Source: Hemicentrotus pulcherrimus
Lineage: Eukaryota > Echinodermata > Echinoidea > Camarodonta > Strongylocentrotidae
Length of the DNA stretch: 48,267 nt
Assembly: GCA_003118195.1 (NCBI GenBank)
Contig: BEXV01000492.1
Location: 87,755-136,021 of the forward strand
Direction of reading: 5' to 3'
Below, piece by piece: positions 25,215-36,079 of the stretch; the stretch's first letter is position 1, and each line of letters starts with the position of its first letter. The notes below the pieces were generated by a model. That model did not search any database and was not told where the DNA came from. It worked only from the letters and a program-made list of their open reading frames with translations. A program made the position numbers and the translations under genes.

Positions 25215-26370
25215 CTATTCATAGTATAAGTCCATTTCTTATTTTTTCTATCTTATATTGCTTAGCTTTAACATGTTCATTATCTTCAGCTAAGTCGTTC
25301 ATTTCACCTTCTCCATTTCTTTCTAGTCTCCAGTCAAATCATTACATTTTTAAATTGAGTGATATTTGTTAAGAAAGATATACATCAATAGCTTAGTTAA
25401 TGTTTGATCGTGTTCATCATCATGTCAGGGCTGAAATCAAGATGGTAACAAGGAAACGCTTGTGGACATCAAATAAAGTTTAAGATATGAAATCAGCAAA
25501 GTCAAACGCTGTATAATTATAGAGATGTACCGCATGATAATGTTAACAGGTTTATATCAGGGAAACATTCAGTGATCTTTACTAAAATGTGCCCGATGAT
25601 GAGCAGCCAATAGAGAATGTAAGAATAGGGTGATGAAAGATCTTGCAAAAACAGAAAATTTTGCGGAGAATTAAATGAAACAAATGCCAAACGGCAAACG
25701 GAGGAAGCAGTTGTTACGAATTGAATAGGAGACTAAAATGTAGAAACTAGATCATAACCTTTCGAAATGTCACTTCATCCTGATTTTGAAGGCTCCATCG
25801 GAATCAGAATAAAGCACAAATGTATACCCATCAATGTTTTCCTTATCTTAGTTAATCGAACTCTTTGAGATGACGTCACCGGGTCGATGAGATTTATCCG
25901 GGTTTGGGGTTTTATTTTGCATTAAATTGACCTATAAAGGATTTAGATTTGTTGTTCCTGAGTTTTTTTGCATTGGTAAAGGATATTGCTAGACCGCATG
26001 CTATCACGACACCATTATAGAGAATCATTTCCATACTCGTTAAAGTTAGATGGCGTAGCGTCAGACAGGTAATAAAAGGAGTACTTGCATCACAGGGGCA
26101 TTAATTAAAGGGGAGGGCGAGAGAGGGGTCTGTCGTCTAATTATTACATTCCTTTTCCCAAGGGATCAAGGTACAGGAAGAACATATTGCTATGTTAATT
26201 GGAATGATCAGTAGAAGAGTGCGTCGGAAAACCAAGAAAACAAGAAAGAATGACCAAAAGATCATTGAGCAGAGAAAAATATATAGAAGGAGATTTTATG
26301 AAATAAAGAGAGGGGGGGACATAGTCAGATTTTCACAGAAAATGGGTAAGAGATAGAGTTAAAGAAAGGT
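25215..26370. other. Non-coding stretch, nothing recognised
   Basis: No credible gene or repeat apart from purine-rich patches that grade into the following microsatellite. Confidence 0.5.
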
Positions 26371-26402
26371 GGAGAGAGCGAGAGAGAGAGACAGGTGTAT
26401 AT

Positions 26403-26435
<33 letters not shown>

Positions 26436-26448
26436 GACAGGAAGACAC

Positions 26449-26479
<31 letters not shown>

Positions 26480-26481
26480 AN
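26371..26481. repeat. GA microsatellite followed by poly-C/poly-A
   Basis: Interrupted (GA)n at 26371-26435, then a run of C followed by about 19 A and an N at 26481. The single N again marks a sequencing or assembly uncertainty. Confidence 0.9.
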
Positions 26482-26859
26482 ACAGAGATTAAAAGGGATA
26501 TTAGATCAAGAGATTTAAAAAAAAATGCTTAAACGCTTTTCCTCGATAATAAAGGTAATTATGTCAATTGAGGAATATCTTAACTTGCATAATACAAATG
26601 TATACATTAAGAAACATAACAAAACATTAAGTGAACCATCTTTCCTACAGAGGGATAGCTGAAACAGAATCTGTCGACAAAACTTGGAAAATGATCTTCA
26701 CACAGAATGGAAGTGAGTGGATTTGATATTCAATTTAGAATGATGTATTTTAGAATCAACCAAAGAAATGTAGTGGTATGGGCTTCAAGAATTGTAGAAG
26801 TGATATACATACAACACTAACATCATCTACATACTCATAGAGACAGGCCACAGTTATGC

Positions 26860-26915
26860 GTGCGTTTGTGCGTGTGCGTGTGTGTGTGTGTGCGTGTGGG
26901 TGTGGGTGTGTGTTA
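26860..26915. repeat. TG dinucleotide microsatellite
   Basis: Interrupted (TG)n with CG and GGG interruptions. The minus-strand frame across it is a His/Thr repeat and is not coding. Confidence 0.9.
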
Positions 26916-27610
26916 CCTTCCAGTGTTAAGACACAGACATTTATCACGGATGTGATAGAGGAGGGAAAGAACTAAGCAATCAAGATAAGCAGTTTGCTGT
27001 TACATTTGATAAATATGGCAAGAATTAGAAGTGAACTAATCATTAACTCTACCGTTATCTTTATTATTAATGAGAATGTTTGGCTTTTGTGATGGAGTAA
27101 ACCGAAAAAAAAAATGGGGAACAAAAGGAGTGGAAGAAAAAGATTTTCGTGAGATATTTTTATTTGTCTACCCCAGAAATATGTGACACTCACCACTGCA
27201 GAAACTCTGTGTACCCATTGTGGTTTGGACTGATTGCACATTTTACAACATAATTTGCAAATGGATATCACCGATATGAATGTGAGCAGGTAACCTTGGT
27301 GTGTGTTCTGAGTGTGTGTTGGAAGGGGGCTGTGGGGAACGTGGGGTGTTCTTACTTGTGAATTTTATTGTGGTGTCCTACTGTGTCTTTTGGGGGAGTA
27401 GTATCGGGTTTGGGGGCTGGGCAGTGAGGAAGTGGTTATAATTTTTTTTATCTGATTTCATTCAATTTTTGTCTGTTCGTGTTTTATGAATAATTGTACA
27501 TAATATATGATTACGTAAATTGAATTATGATAATGGATAACTAGTAGTGTTTTGAAGAAAAAAAAAAACGTGTTTGTGTGCGTGTATAATTTGGTTTTAC
27601 AGACGTGTAT
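26916..27610. other. Non-coding stretch, nothing recognised
   Basis: A 99-codon minus-strand frame at 27271-26972 has hydrophobic patches but no recognisable domain or splice context. A G/T-rich patch lies at 27295-27430. Confidence 0.45.
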
Positions 27611-27624
27611 CAATCAGATATGAT

Positions 27625-27765
27625 TATTTACGTCTGGGGACCGGACATAAACGTCCCCATCCTAAAGACGTGACTCGGTATCGAACCGGGGCCGGGTCCG
27701 TCTGAGTCAAGGCGAAGAAAAAGAGCTGACCAAGCGAACGTACCGCTAGACCAAATCACATCTCC
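27625..27765 (-). mobile_element. tRNA-derived SINE-like element
   Basis: On the minus strand an A-box-like TGGTCTAGCGG (27753-27743) and a perfect B box GGTTCGATACC (27687-27677) define an RNA polymerase III promoter. They are about 55 nt apart, longer than in a class I tRNA, so a class II tRNA ancestor or an insertion is possible. The following sequence includes a GGGGACGTTTATGTCC-type inverted motif. It does not fold as an intact tRNA. Confidence 0.5.
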
Positions 27766-28033
27766 ATAGAATTTCTCTGGTTAACTGATATTCATCGTGC
27801 ACTCGAAAGTCTATGAGCTTTGAAAAATATGAGCAAGGACATAATCTTTACGATGGACTAAATATCATTTACTCGGAAATGGGGTACAGCTGCATGGCGT
27901 CAACAATAAAGATGCGGGAAACACGGTTGACAGAATGTAGGTGAACAAATTGGTCAGGATTTTTTTCTCTTCTCTTCGTGAGAGGTGAAACCTGCAGAAG
28001 GGATTACCGCCATTTACGTGCTATCTGAAGATA

Positions 28034-28111
28034 TTTTTTTTATTTTTATTTATTTTTATTTTTATTTTTTTTTTTTTTGGGGGGGGGGGGGGTTTTTTTT
28101 TATTTTTTTTT
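28034..28111. repeat. Poly-T / poly-G low-complexity edge of the gap
   Basis: T-rich repeats, about 14 G, then T-rich sequence running straight into the N gap. This is typical of an assembly break or homopolymer sequencing problem. Confidence 0.85.
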
Positions 28112-28463
28112 NNNNNNNNNNNNNNNNNNNNNNNNNNNNNNNNNNNNNNNNNNNNNNNNNNNNNNNNNNNNNNNNNNNNNNNNNNNNNNNNNNNNNNNNN
28201 NNNNNNNNNNNNNNNNNNNNNNNNNNNNNNNNNNNNNNNNNNNNNNNNNNNNNNNNNNNNNNNNNNNNNNNNNNNNNNNNNNNNNNNNNNNNNNNNNNNN
28301 NNNNNNNNNNNNNNNNNNNNNNNNNNNNNNNNNNNNNNNNNNNNNNNNNNNNNNNNNNNNNNNNNNNNNNNNNNNNNNNNNNNNNNNNNNNNNNNNNNNN
28401 NNNNNNNNNNNNNNNNNNNNNNNNNNNNNNNNNNNNNNNNNNNNNNNNNNNNNNNNNNNNNNN
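28112..28463. other. Assembly gap (352 N)
   Basis: Undetermined bases. Apparent open frames across it on both strands are artefacts of translating N. Confidence 1.
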
Positions 28464-28904
28464 CAAGTTCAACTCTAAACTTGAATTAAAACCAACATAA
28501 ATTTGGAGTCTACCATTGCTAATGGGGGCACTATAGGGGGGGGGGGTATTCATTTAATTTATTTCTCAAATCTTCACTGAATTCCTTTTCGTACATAACA
28601 TAGAAGCAAAGCATTTTCCAAAGTCCTAGTTTATACAAAGTGAAACGTAATTATCATAAAGCTTCTTTTTTTTGTAACGAATTTTGGAGCCTTGCACAGG
28701 CCATTATCAATTCCGAGTAAATTATTGCTTTGTTAAGTTGTTTACAGTGGTTTGAAAGGCCTACGTGCTCAATGTTTTTACAAAATTTATTGAGGTCCAA
28801 TGAAGGTCTGAAGTGTAAGCACACTAATGGCCCAGGAGTATGCATATCGCAATTACTATAAGACAAAGGCTTTCTTCATTCCACCAGGTCCACACTTCCT
28901 GGGT

Positions 28905-29140
28905 ATGGAGTGGCAAATGTAGATTAATGTCTTTTCAAATGACATTATAAACTTTTAGATTTGCGTGGACTGATACGTGTGACGTCCATTCAAGGCAGTG
29001 CATTAACAGGACGTCGACCGTAGCAATCCCCATTGTCTTCGTGCGAATCTAAAAGTCCCTAGTAGTGCCGTGTCGGGGATCGAACCCACGACCTTTGCGT
29101 TTCAAGTCAAGTGCTTGAACCACTCTACCACTCGACTCTC
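28905..29140 (-). mobile_element. tRNA-derived SINE, 3'-truncated or diverged
   Basis: The minus strand has an A box TGGTAGAGTGG at 29130-29120 and a B box GGTTCGATCCC at 29086-29076, 33 nt apart as in a class I tRNA. A non-tRNA body follows. It ends with ATTAATCTACATTTGCCACT at 28928-28909, an exact 20-base match to the SINE at 35032-35250. The tRNA-like head has lost regular stems, so it is a SINE rather than a functional tRNA gene. Confidence 0.72.
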
Positions 29141-30480
29141 AAGGCATGGGCGTATGTGATTTTTTTTTACTATGTATCCAATTATGAATATGTAAGTACA
29201 TAAAGGATTTTAAAAAGAATAAGTCGGAAGAGTTACTGACCAGATAAAACCCGTATGACAACAGACGCAGAGATTAGATAATCACAATTTCATCTCATAT
29301 TATATACTTTTGACAAGCAAGAAAACCAAGGAGTTTTAAGAGATGGAGTCCTATCTAGCGCATTCCATTTATACCATCTTCGATACCGCCGGGAGAAAAT
29401 ATGTCAGGCCTGTGCTTAACTGGATCTTCCTTGCAGATACGTAGAGAAAAGATTCCTGCCTAGCTGCAAACTTACGCGCCACTTTCAAAGGGAAATATGC
29501 TTTTGTAATGATAATTAATGTTCGCTACCACTCGTATGATAATACGAGCAGTAACTTGCTGCTCGACTGGGCATGTGTGGGCACTAATCTGACATATGAC
29601 ATCATATAGAACTGTACACGAAAAAAATTCACTTTTTATTTTCGAGAGCCGGAAGTAATAAAGTGTCGAATTGCAGATTTTAGGACTGTAGAATTTTACT
29701 ATTTTTCACAAATTAAAGCTGCTATCATAGAATGTAAGCAAATTTCTTGACACAATTAGGCTTTTGTATTCATATTTTATCATCTGTTTGATTTTCCCCT
29801 TGTTAGTTCAAGTAAAAAGTATATATAAATATCAAGGATAATTCTTTGTGAAATAAAAATCACTACTTAAGCCTTCCAATGATATTGGCGGCTTCGAACC
29901 TCGGACATCAAAGGTAACAGCACACCAGTATAGATTATATTGTGCAACCATAGAAAACGGTAGCTGCTTGGAATAAATTGTTGCCAGTTGGGTCTCCAGC
30001 TCTTAAAACTCCCGGTTGCTCCAACAAGACTGATGAAAGTTTATCCGTCACGTTCCAAGTACAAGTAAAGGTATAACACATCTTTTTCGTCTGGGAGGGG
30101 TAATGTATTCACGCTTCTCTACTCATACTTTCGTAATAGTGAAATATCTTCTTCCTCATTTAAATTTCAAATAGCCCTATCAAACTACCTCAGTAATGCA
30201 ATGTTTGGAGGTTGCAATGTCATCAGAAAAGACTTAAGAAAAATGTGACGTTTGACAACTCCACAGTTACTCCACAGCATGCATTTACAAAAACATGAGG
30301 AAAATGAAATAAGAAATGAAATAGAAATAGAAATTCCAGATTGATAATATAGAAGAAAACATATCAACAGCACAATTCAACTTATTGAAATAGCCTCACC
30401 TTTTGAACCGTCCTTGTATAACCATCCAATTCTTTAAGCAGTAGAAATCATGATCTATTGGAATTGTTGAAAGCTCTCGC
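29141..30480. other. Non-coding stretch, nothing firm
   Basis: A B-box-like GGTTCGAAGCC lies on the minus strand near 29890-29900 without a matching A box. No coding frame is supported. Confidence 0.45.
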
Positions 30481-30487
30481 TTTGTAC

Positions 30488-30740
30488 CTCACCGTCTCTC
30501 ACCCAATCTGTCAACTTCCACGATTACTCGACAAGACGAACGCCAACTTAATGAAGTGATGCACTTAACATCTCCAGAAACCATTCGAGAGTCAAGCTCA
30601 AAGATGAAGACGTAAGATGAGATTCTATGAAACCGAAAGAGGAGCTCGACCTGGTATCATCGTTATATACACACAAACACACCATGGAATGAAAATTGAG
30701 CGCCACCGTCGTCACAATCACGATGCTTAGTTTTTGAAGT
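30488..30740 (-). other. Candidate non-coding first exon
   Basis: From the predicted start at 30740 the minus strand runs about 253 nt to GGTGAG|GTACAA, a plausible splice donor, with a second GTGAGAG donor-like word nearby. There is no long reading frame, so it would be a 5' UTR exon. It points toward the secreted precursor exon at 20434 on the same strand, about 10 kb away, but nothing in the sequence proves the link. Confidence 0.25.
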
Positions 30741-30771
30741 GAACTTGTGACGAGAGCGGTGGTTTTTTATA
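30740..30771 (-). promoter_or_regulatory. Candidate TATA-initiator core promoter
   Basis: TATAAAAAA at 30771-30763 on the minus strand is followed by an initiator-like TTCACTTC whose A is at 30740. The first T of the TATA box is therefore at -31, the classic spacing. The flanks are moderately GC-richer than the surroundings. Chance co-occurrence cannot be excluded. Confidence 0.35.
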
Positions 30772-31458
30772 CTCCTGCTCGCATGTAGGCGGGTCGGTGA
30801 GTGTCGTTCAAACAAAGAATACAAAAAGTAAAAACACAGGTAGCTAATTTACTCACGCGCGACGCCTCCCTTCCTACTCAGTAACATTGGAGAGGATGAT
30901 ACTGATGATACCTTGATACTACGTCAAGGTTAAGTATTTTTTTATAAACAATTTTGTATAGATTCATAATCAGAATGAGGGTTGTTATAAAGCCATATAA
31001 TGTATTTCCATCTCTCACCGAAGATCGTGCATTCATTTTTGCATAAAATACATAGCCTTGGAATGATTCACGGTGTAAAACAAAGACAAGAAGTAGGGGT
31101 GTCTTTGGCGTTATCTTTTTAACACAATGCGTCTCTATTTGCTATCATGGAGACTGAGGCGGTTAGGTAATAATGATTTAATTCAGAATGACCTCATTTT
31201 GTACATAGTACCCTTTCGAAAGAAAGAAATATAGCATGACATCAATGCTTTTTAATTGCCCAAATAAGCGGAAATTTTACAAAGAAATGTTCATAAGTTT
31301 CAGCTATTAACTTATCACCATTAATATCATGCATACGTGGATTATCTCCATGGATTGAAGTTAATTGATTTTATATATTTCATAATGAAAAAAAAAGCTT
31401 CTCTTTTTCGATATGTGGTTTCCGTACCGAGCAATGGTAAATAATTACTGGTGATTTC
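30772..31458. other. Non-coding stretch, nothing recognised
   Basis: AT-rich sequence with no gene or repeat that I can support. Confidence 0.5.
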
Positions 31459-31752
31459 TCCTTCTTCTTCTTCTTCTTCTTCTTCTTCTTCGCCTCTTCT
31501 TCTTCTTCTTCTTCTTCTTCTTCTTCTTCTTCTTCTTTTCGTCTTCTTGTTCCAAGTTCTTCTCCTCCTTTTCTTCTCTTCTTTTTTTTTCTTTCTTTGT
31601 TCCTCTTGTTCTTCTTTTTCTTCTTCTTCTTCTTCCTCTTTTTCTTCTTCTTCTGCCTTTTTTTTCTTCTTCTTCTCCTTCTTATTCTTCTTCTCCTTCT
31701 TCTTCTTCTTCTTCTTCTTCTTCTTCTTCTTCTTCTTCTTCGTCGTCGTCGT
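31459..31752. repeat. TTC/GAA trinucleotide microsatellite, about 290 bp
   Basis: Long pure blocks of TTC with TCC and TTT interruptions, ending in (CGT)4. Frames through it are poly-Ser, poly-Leu, poly-Phe, poly-Arg or poly-Lys/Glu depending on strand and phase, and none is a gene. Confidence 0.95.
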
Positions 31753-34700
31753 ATGCTCGCATCAATCACTGTATGGAAATATCTTTGATATTAGATTGTG
31801 CTTTTTGAAGGAAAATTCAAGCATCTAAGCTTTGTTACTTTAGCAACAAGATTTTGGGGGCTCTTTTGGATTAAAAACACAAGATCCATTCATCATAAAG
31901 TTTGTCTTGGAAAGGCCATAGTTGTATCCTGCTATTATACAGGAACAAATTATATATACGTCCCTCTACTGAAAAACACACGTATTCTAAGCGAAACCGT
32001 GATTAAATTGTGGTGCAAATTTTCAGCCAGGTTTTCAGGGCCACACTACCCCGGCAAATTGATACATCCGAGCGTGCTCGCTTCAAAAGCGACGACAGGG
32101 CGACATCGAATATGACGTCAATATATAGGAATGGTAAAATAGAGATACTCGCTGACATGACACTATAAATGTTCACTCCTTCAGATAAACGGAAGAAAAC
32201 AACCTGCCCCACTTATGAACTATTTATTGAAGGGACATGGCCCTCTATGTGGGTAAAAGCTTACATCAATAGAAATAGCCCCAAGGAGTGAGAGCGAGCG
32301 ATGAAAGGGGTGAGAGAAGGAGATGATAAACATTGGATGAGGTTTAACACGGATGAGGAGGGGGTGCGACTCTCGGTGGGTGTACTACCCTGTTATGTTA
32401 TCCCTATGCGTACTGTCTTCTTCATGTAGGTGAAAGCAAGGAGCTCACCTAGTATCTCCTTTGCGAGAGGTATCACCTCTTATGTTGTCTATTTCATACC
32501 TAAAGAGTGCAGATATTGCTTCGATGACATTATTATTAGCATACAATGCGTACAAAGTCTTGAATTGTTATCCGGCCTTAGATAAGTGTTTTAGTATCAA
32601 TTTTTTTCTTTGATAAGTCCTATAATACCTATTTATATTTATTTCAATCATAAAAGCAAGCAAAAACAAAAACAAAACAAGATGTGATAGAACATCATTA
32701 TCCAAACAACCACAGCGCAAAACTAGCACTTTGAATTGAATATCACGATGTATTGTCAATGGTCACGTGGTCTCTTGGATCACTGACCAATACCAATATG
32801 CCCAACATCTTCAAAAAAAGCCATGTTCATGTCGATGATTATGTAAAACACTTCATCTAGGTTAAGATATTGAACGTTTTTTAACTTGAGATTGTCCTAA
32901 GTCATCTAAATTAGATTAGGGTCATAGCATAAAATGTGTTCGAGCCATGATTGTCTAGATAGATGGCGCTTTTCAAATGCTTATAATTATTATTAATCAT
33001 TATTATTAGCATTTCATAACAGCGAATTGGGAATGATGGAGCTTTTAATGAAAGTTCAAATCTTTTACTGAAATCTCATGATCCTTATCAATTCCCTTTG
33101 TTCTAATTATTTTCAACAGGTTGTCAGTAAAGGGGTTAAGTTTGGTCTGTAGGGCAATAGACTTTCTGAGATACAGCCCTTTGTGCACAGGCTGCATTTG
33201 CAGAGACAAGGCGCCCATTTGAGATGGATAAGAGTCTGGGAAATACTTTTTTCCCCTTTTATTCTATTTTTGATTACGATCCATTTTATTGAGTAATTAT
33301 TTCTTCCTTGTATAATTTCCACACACAAATCCCATCATCATCAGTCGTAACGTAAGGTAATTTCCTGCCCTATCCGCAAACGAATGCATTAATGTGAACA
33401 CTAAAAACTCGGAGTTTGTGTTTAATAGCTGACAACTACATTTATTGAAACAATTCCATTTTGAACTCGAGTAAACGTCTTATAAACCCACTGTGCCTCT
33501 TGATTTAATTTGATTTTTCGTGGAAGGTACTAAAAATCTAAAGAGGGAACAAAATGATGAAAGAAATATTAGCTCTTCAAAATAAGAGCACCTGACATCG
33601 TGTGCGGGGTGAGAAGAGGGTATAAGGCAAACGGTTTTTCTATTTTTAAAGATTTTAAAGTATTGTAAATAAAAAACAATTAAGAGAGAGTCATCATAAG
33701 TAGCACCTCAGACAAAGAACTTTCGGATGGCATGATGAATGTAGAGTAAATATGGAAGTATGAACATAACGAAATCAAAGATGAACATTATAATTTCAAC
33801 ATACTGGCATGCTTCAAGTATAAGAGTGAATATGGATGATTCCATGTTTAGAGAAACACTTACCGAGGTTGCTGTAGCGTGTTTAGTTTCATCTTGAACA
33901 AAACAAAACTATTCGCTCCAATTGATACGCGCGTTTGTGGGTCAATATATGGGCATGTAATTGGGAATAGTATTTCTATTAGATGAAAAGTCATTGCCCC
34001 TTCCCCTTCCCACTATCACCACACCACCAACACCACCTTTACCATTTCCGGCGCCAATGTTGTGGCGAGGGCTACAATTTGTTTCTTCTGTCTAAGCCAC
34101 ACGTCAATCAACAATATAATCACAAGCTACTCTTTTCGCTTATTAATAGATGGAAAATAAAAACACAATGATCTTTGAATTCGTATCATTGTCTTGTTTG
34201 TTTTACCCTTTCATTTTTCTGTCGGTTGAAACTCCCACATCAGTTAACACTTCAAAAGTGAAATTCTTCGCCTTTGAATTAAAAATTGATTTTCTGTACC
34301 TATAATTTCGTGTTTTTTTTCCCCATTGATACAGTAATAATTCACCACCAGTAATCGCTATCATACTCATCATTAGTCGTAGAACCAAATTTCTTTCATC
34401 TAATCAGTTAGGCCTGCTACTGTCAAAATTATATCTCCATGATTTATAAAAAAAAAAAGTGCCCATTCCACTGTCTCGACTGTGACATTTTGAACCTGAT
34501 TATTTGCCTCACCTATTATGATCGAAGAGGTCTGTGAATTGGCAGCTTTTACTTTCTGCAGCATTTAATCTTTCCTGTTACCAGTGTGCAAACGTACTTT
34601 TTTTCCACAGCGGCATGAATCTACCTTGGGGCAATAAACGAGGTGAATTTAGCAGATACGCGTCGTCTGAAGTGGTTTTGCTCAGTAAGTTGTTGAATTA

Positions 34701-35030
34701 GGCCGAGTGAGTGAGTGGGTGGGTCGTGTTAGAACGTGCGTGTTCTGTCATCTCTCCATTCAAAAATTATACTCCGTCGTCAAAATAACTTCACACAAAA
34801 CTAATGTCATGAACCCCACCTTTTCCTTGGTTAATCTATATAGTCTTTCTGAACGAAATATACAATATCGGAGCCTATACGTGACCAGAATAAAGTTTGG
34901 TGAATTTTAGAGCCAAGTAACCTTTAATATCAAGATGATAAGATTGGAAAATAAAAATCCCCTCCACGCAACTGTAAACGCAATGAGCATTTAATAACGA
35001 CTGCATGGAATGGTAAATAATTAGAAATAT
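31753..35030. other. Non-coding stretch, nothing firm
   Basis: Several chance frames of 60-105 codons, none with a recognisable domain. A short ATT-repeat patch lies at about 32983-33010. GC rises slightly near 32000-32400 without a clear gene. Confidence 0.4.
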
Positions 35031-35031
35031 A

Positions 35032-35250
35032 GGTGTTGTGGTCTAATGGATAAGTGGTTGGACTGTAGATCACAGGGACCGCGGTTCGAGTCCCGCCATG
35101 GCACTAATGTCCTTTGGCAAGATATTAATCTACATTTGCCACTCTCCACCTAGGTGTTAGCAGAGCCAGAGTAATAGTTGGAGCGCCTTGAGCACCATGC
35201 ATGTTGGATATGTGCGCTATATAAAATTAATATCCAATATTATTATTCTT
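35032..35250 (+). mobile_element. Full-length tRNA-Tyr-like SINE
   Basis: The A box TGGTCTAATGG (35039-35049) and B box GGTTCGAGTCC (35083-35093) are 33 nt apart. The anticodon-loop position reads CTGTAGA, giving a GTA (Tyr-like) anticodon. Acceptor pairing is lost, so this is not a working tRNA gene. The body contains ATTAATCTACATTTGCCACT (35124-35143), shared with the SINE at 28.9 kb. It ends GCGCCTTGAGC...GCGCTATATAAA followed by an ATT-rich tail, a 3' end common in SINEs of marine invertebrates. Confidence 0.85.
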
Positions 35251-35379
35251 TGAATTTAAAGTTTTAATGAGTTTTCTTTAGATTTCGTTAACCTATCTCC
35301 TTCTCTATAGTCAGAATGTAATACCCTGTTTATACCCTGTTTAGATCTATGTCACTCGATGTCACACCAGATGACTGTT

Positions 35380-35802
35380 TGAGGTAAACGCGGGGTGTTT
35401 TCCTTCTCAAACACAAGTAACGAGCGCGGGGCGTTTACATTTACAATGCACGTCTGCGTTAATCGCGAGGTACGTTGTCATGGTAACACGTCCACATTGA
35501 AAAAGCGGGCGCTATCGCTACATCTGTTGGGAAGAAAAAAAAACTTCGCTACGCAGGGCCCCTCATTGACGATGTCTATATGGAATATATTTCTTATTAA
35601 ACAAAAACAAATATTCATCAGACAAATTGAAAATCAAGGTTTCACGTGAAATGTTTTAGGTAAAACACGTTGTTATTGTCAATGCATGTTCAGCAAATCG
35701 ACCTCATTGTTTACATCCATATTCACGGCCGATCACGTAGGTGTAGCAAGGGCGCGCCCTTTTTAGACTTCCGGTTTTTTACACCGCTAGCGTCACTATG
35801 AA
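35380..35802. promoter_or_regulatory. CpG-richer patch with X-box and ETS-like motifs
   Basis: Compared with its AT-rich flanks this patch is rich in CG dinucleotides. It contains a palindromic RFX-type X-box at 35474-35487, an AscI-like GGCGCGCC near 35751, and ACTTCCGGTT near 35767. It resembles an invertebrate promoter region, but no downstream gene can be shown. Confidence 0.35.
35474..35487. promoter_or_regulatory. RFX X-box-like motif GTTGTCATGGTAAC
   Basis: This matches the consensus of two inverted half-sites bound by RFX factors, which regulate ciliary genes in animals. Motif match only. The target gene is unknown. Confidence 0.4.
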
Positions 35803-36053
35803 CATGACGGACAAAGAAAGAGGATAAAATATACAGTTCCTCATTCTACCCTCAACAATTGCTGTGGTAGACAAATGAACATCCCTTCACTTCTATTATG
35901 TAACAATTTGTAGAACAGGTGAATATGCTTGTGACACCTGTTCTACACATTTTTACATAATAGCAGTGAAGGGATGTTCCTTTGTCTACCACAGCAATTG
36001 TTGAGGGTAGAACGAGGAACTGTATATTTTGTCCTCTTTCTTTGGCCGCCATG
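35803..36053. repeat. 119-bp near-perfect inverted repeat with 13-nt loop
   Basis: Arms 35803-35921 and 35935-36053 are equal in length, with no indels and about 8 mismatches (roughly 93% identity by eye). The right arm, read on the minus strand from ATG at 36052, stays open through the loop and beyond (66 codons, beginning Met-Ala-Ala-Lys-Glu-Arg). The left arm read on the plus strand is interrupted by TAA and TGA. The inner ends sit at ACAG|GTG, which resembles a splice donor. It could be an inverted duplication of a first coding exon or a fold-back element. Confidence 0.85.
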
Positions 36054-36079
36054 TAAACACATACCTACAGCCACATTTG

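Noticed and set aside
27985..28553. Long open frames across 28.0-28.55 kb on both strands
   Set aside because: Most of each frame is the N gap, so it has no sequence evidence.
29880..29960. B-box-like GGTTCGAAGCC on the minus strand
   Set aside because: No A box at a suitable distance and no tRNA-like fold, so not called as a tRNA or SINE.
31380..31828. Open frames of 63-129 codons on both strands rich in Arg, Lys, Glu, Ser, Leu or Phe
   Set aside because: All are translations of the TTC/GAA trinucleotide repeat in different phases.
35032..35105. Functional tRNA-Tyr gene
   Set aside because: The anticodon loop looks right, but the acceptor stem does not pair and the sequence continues into a SINE body and tail.
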